Shown here piece by piece: positions 4,951 through 6,283 of a DNA stretch of 6,283 nt. A model generated the notes under the pieces. The model was not told where the DNA came from. It was given only the letters and a program-made list of their open reading frames with translations, and did no database searches. Each line of letters begins with the position of its first letter. Within the stretch, counting starts at the first letter, position 1. Source of the stretch: Candidatus Eiseniibacteriota bacterium. GTDB taxonomy: Bacteria; Arandabacterota; Arandabacteria; Arandabacterales; Arandabacteraceae. The stretch spans positions 1-6,283 of the forward strand of contig JAUXGG010000109.1 in NCBI GenBank assembly GCA_030622265.1, written 5' to 3'. The position numbers and the translations under genes were made by a program.

Positions 4951-6283
4951 ATGATGCAGAAACGACCGCGTGCGGTCTTTTTTACTGGAGCCGGAGTGCT
5001 GTCGGCAGGCTTGATGCTGCTTCTAATGGCCGGCGCAGCCGGCGCCATACCCACCGGGGACACGCTCACCGTGATCCAGAGGCCCCTGGTCAATATACCC
5101 ACGATCGTGACGGAGGGGAATACCCTGACGATCGACTGTGAGGCGAGTCCCGGCACATCCGGCTGGGCGGCCGAGCTCGTTTATGGGTCGGTCACGGTGC
5201 CCATGACCGTGCTATCCTCCACATATGACGCATCCACCGAGTGGTGGGAAATCGATGTGCAGGTTCCGGTGGTCCCGGTTCATGAGCTCTATGACCTGAG
5301 AGTGACCGCGGACGGGGGAATAGATGATACCACCTGGGATGCCGTCCGGGTCATCTCCGCGTTTAAGAACGATTACTACTTCATCCACATAGCTGATACC
5401 CACCTGCCGACCCACCTCTATTATACCCAGGCCGGCTCGGATACGGATTCCTCCGAGGTGGAAGACCTCAGGGCGGTAATACACGATATCAACATCATCA
5501 ATCCCGAGTTCGTGGTATTGACCGGCGACTACATAAACGAAGGCGAGCTGGAGGAGTTTCTCGATAAGAAGTACTTCAGCCGGACCCAGGCCCTGCTGAG
5601 GGAATTCGATGTGCCGGTCTACCTCACCTCGGGCAATCACGACATCGGGGGTTGGGACAATTGCCCGCCGCCCGACGGCAATGCCCGCCGGAACTGGTGG
5701 AGGTTCTTCGGCTGGAAGCGGTGCGATAATCCTCCGGCCGGCGCCCCCTGGTACACGCAGGACTATAGCTTCGACTATGGCCCGGTGCATTATATCGGGC
5801 TCGAGGCCTACATAAACTATGACAACTGGCGGTCGGGTATCTACGGAAGCGACAGCTTCACCTCCGGCCAGATGCAGTGGCTGGACGATGATATCGCCGC
5901 CGCATCGGGAAGCTCAGCCCAGGTGCTCTTCTACCATTATGATTTCTCCAGCCAGATCAATCTCAACAGCCTGGGCGCCGACATGGCGCTCTATGGTCAC
6001 ACGCACACCAATGGGGACGACTGGACACATCCTTACAAAATAAGGACCGACAATGTCTGTGACGGCGCGCGCTCTTATCGCATGATCCGCGTGTCGGGAG
6101 GAACGCTCCAGCCTACATCGACGGTCGATGCCGGGGCGGATGGCAATAATCTCCACGTCGACTATTCCCCCGGAAACAATGGGACATACTATTCGGTCAC
6201 CGCCGACATCACCAATGACATCAATGAGGACTTCGAGCACTCGGTGATTCGCTTCATAATGCCCAATGAGCCGGGCACGGTTA
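4951..6283 (+). CDS. Exported calcineurin-type metallophosphoesterase (3' end outside window)
   Basis: The frame is open from 4951 to the window edge (444 complete codons, no stop), so the gene is truncated at its 3' end. Residues 1-32 are a Sec signal peptide: KRPR, then a long hydrophobic stretch, with cleavage after AGA at 30-32. Residues about 45-136 form a beta-rich, Ig-like leader domain. The calcineurin-like phosphoesterase core then shows all its usual metal-binding motifs: IADTHL (D149, H151), LTGDYINEG (D193), SGNHD (N229, H230), FYHYD (H329) and YGHTHTN (H350, H352). Such enzymes use two metal ions to hydrolyse phosphomonoesters, phosphodiesters or nucleotides; the substrate cannot be told from sequence. 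An insert after GNHD (about 233-270), rich in Trp and Pro, holds two cysteines (C238, C258) that could form a disulfide. Residues beyond 375 begin another beta-rich domain (YYSVTADITNDI), and a sorting tail may lie past the edge. A well-formed promoter and ribosome binding site sit directly upstream. The gene is divergent from the protease gene. Confidence 0.9.
   Translation, partial: MMQKRPRAVFFTGAGVLSAGLMLLLMAGAAGAIPTGDTLTVIQRPLVNIPTIVTEGNTLTIDCEASPGTSGWAAELVYGSVTVPMTVLSSTYDASTEWWEIDVQVPVVPVHELYDLRVTADGGIDDTTWDAVRVISAFKNDYYFIHIADTHLPTHLYYTQAGSDTDSSEVEDLRAVIHDINIINPEFVVLTGDYINEGELEEFLDKKYFSRTQALLREFDVPVYLTSGNHDIGGWDNCPPPDGNARRNWWRFFGWKRCDNPPAGAPWYTQDYSFDYGPVHYIGLEAYINYDNWRSGIYGSDSFTSGQMQWLDDDIAAASGSSAQVLFYHYDFSSQINLNSLGADMALYGHTHTNGDDWTHPYKIRTDNVCDGARSYRMIRVSGGTLQPTSTVDAGADGNNLHVDYSPGNNGTYYSVTADITNDINEDFEHSVIRFIMPNEPGTV

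Noticed and set aside
5212..5790. Open frame of 192 codons on the minus strand opposite the metallophosphoesterase gene
   Set aside because: It is antisense to the complete catalytic core of a metallophosphoesterase, is rich in Arg/Pro/Val-Ile low-complexity stretches and has no family signature.
1..6283. A single operon or defence-type system across the four genes
   Set aside because: Strands run +, +, -, + with spacers of 172-359 bases at the strand changes, and the predicted activities do not form a known system.

Overview
The window looks like a fragment of the chromosome of a diderm bacterium with moderately high GC. The clearest taxonomic hint is the C-terminal FlgD-like/type A sorting domain on the first protein (FPNPA, YDIAGRRVA, LSGGVYFLEM). 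This domain is typical of exported proteins in Bacteroidota and in related uncultured lineages such as Krumholzibacteriota, Eisenbacteria and Latescibacterota. The phylum is an inference; there is no marker gene here. No tRNA, rRNA, CRISPR array, insertion sequence or phage gene is visible.

Layout. (1) Bases 3-1817 (+) encode a ComEC-type metallo-beta-lactamase-fold hydrolase, followed by two OB-fold-like modules and the sorting tail. Its true start may lie upstream of the window. (2) Bases 1818-2022 are a spacer with GC-rich hairpins and a weak promoter candidate. (3) Bases 2023-2553 (+) encode a YkgJ-type cysteine-cluster protein. (4) Bases 2554-2725 are a convergent spacer with a small hairpin and what may be a decayed short gene. 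(5) Bases 2726-4591 (-) encode an exported protein of 621 residues. It has an N-terminal LolA-like region, two tandem retropepsin-like aspartyl protease lobes and a C-terminal PDZ domain. (6) Bases 4592-4950 are a divergent spacer with a perfect 8-bp GC hairpin, a good sigma70-type promoter for the right-hand gene and a weak one for the left-hand gene. (7) Bases 4951 to beyond 6283 (+) encode an exported calcineurin-type metallophosphoesterase that runs off the window.

Three of the four genes are predicted to act outside the cytoplasm, two of them as metal-dependent phosphoesterase-type hydrolases. Spacing and strand changes (+, +, -, +) argue against one operon, so a joint pathway is not shown. 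The most interesting points are domain architectures: the fused, asymmetric aspartyl protease lobe pair (DTGAS in lobe 1, DLGAG in lobe 2) and the metallo-beta-lactamase/double-OB/sorting-tail fusion. I see no clear new multi-gene system in this window.
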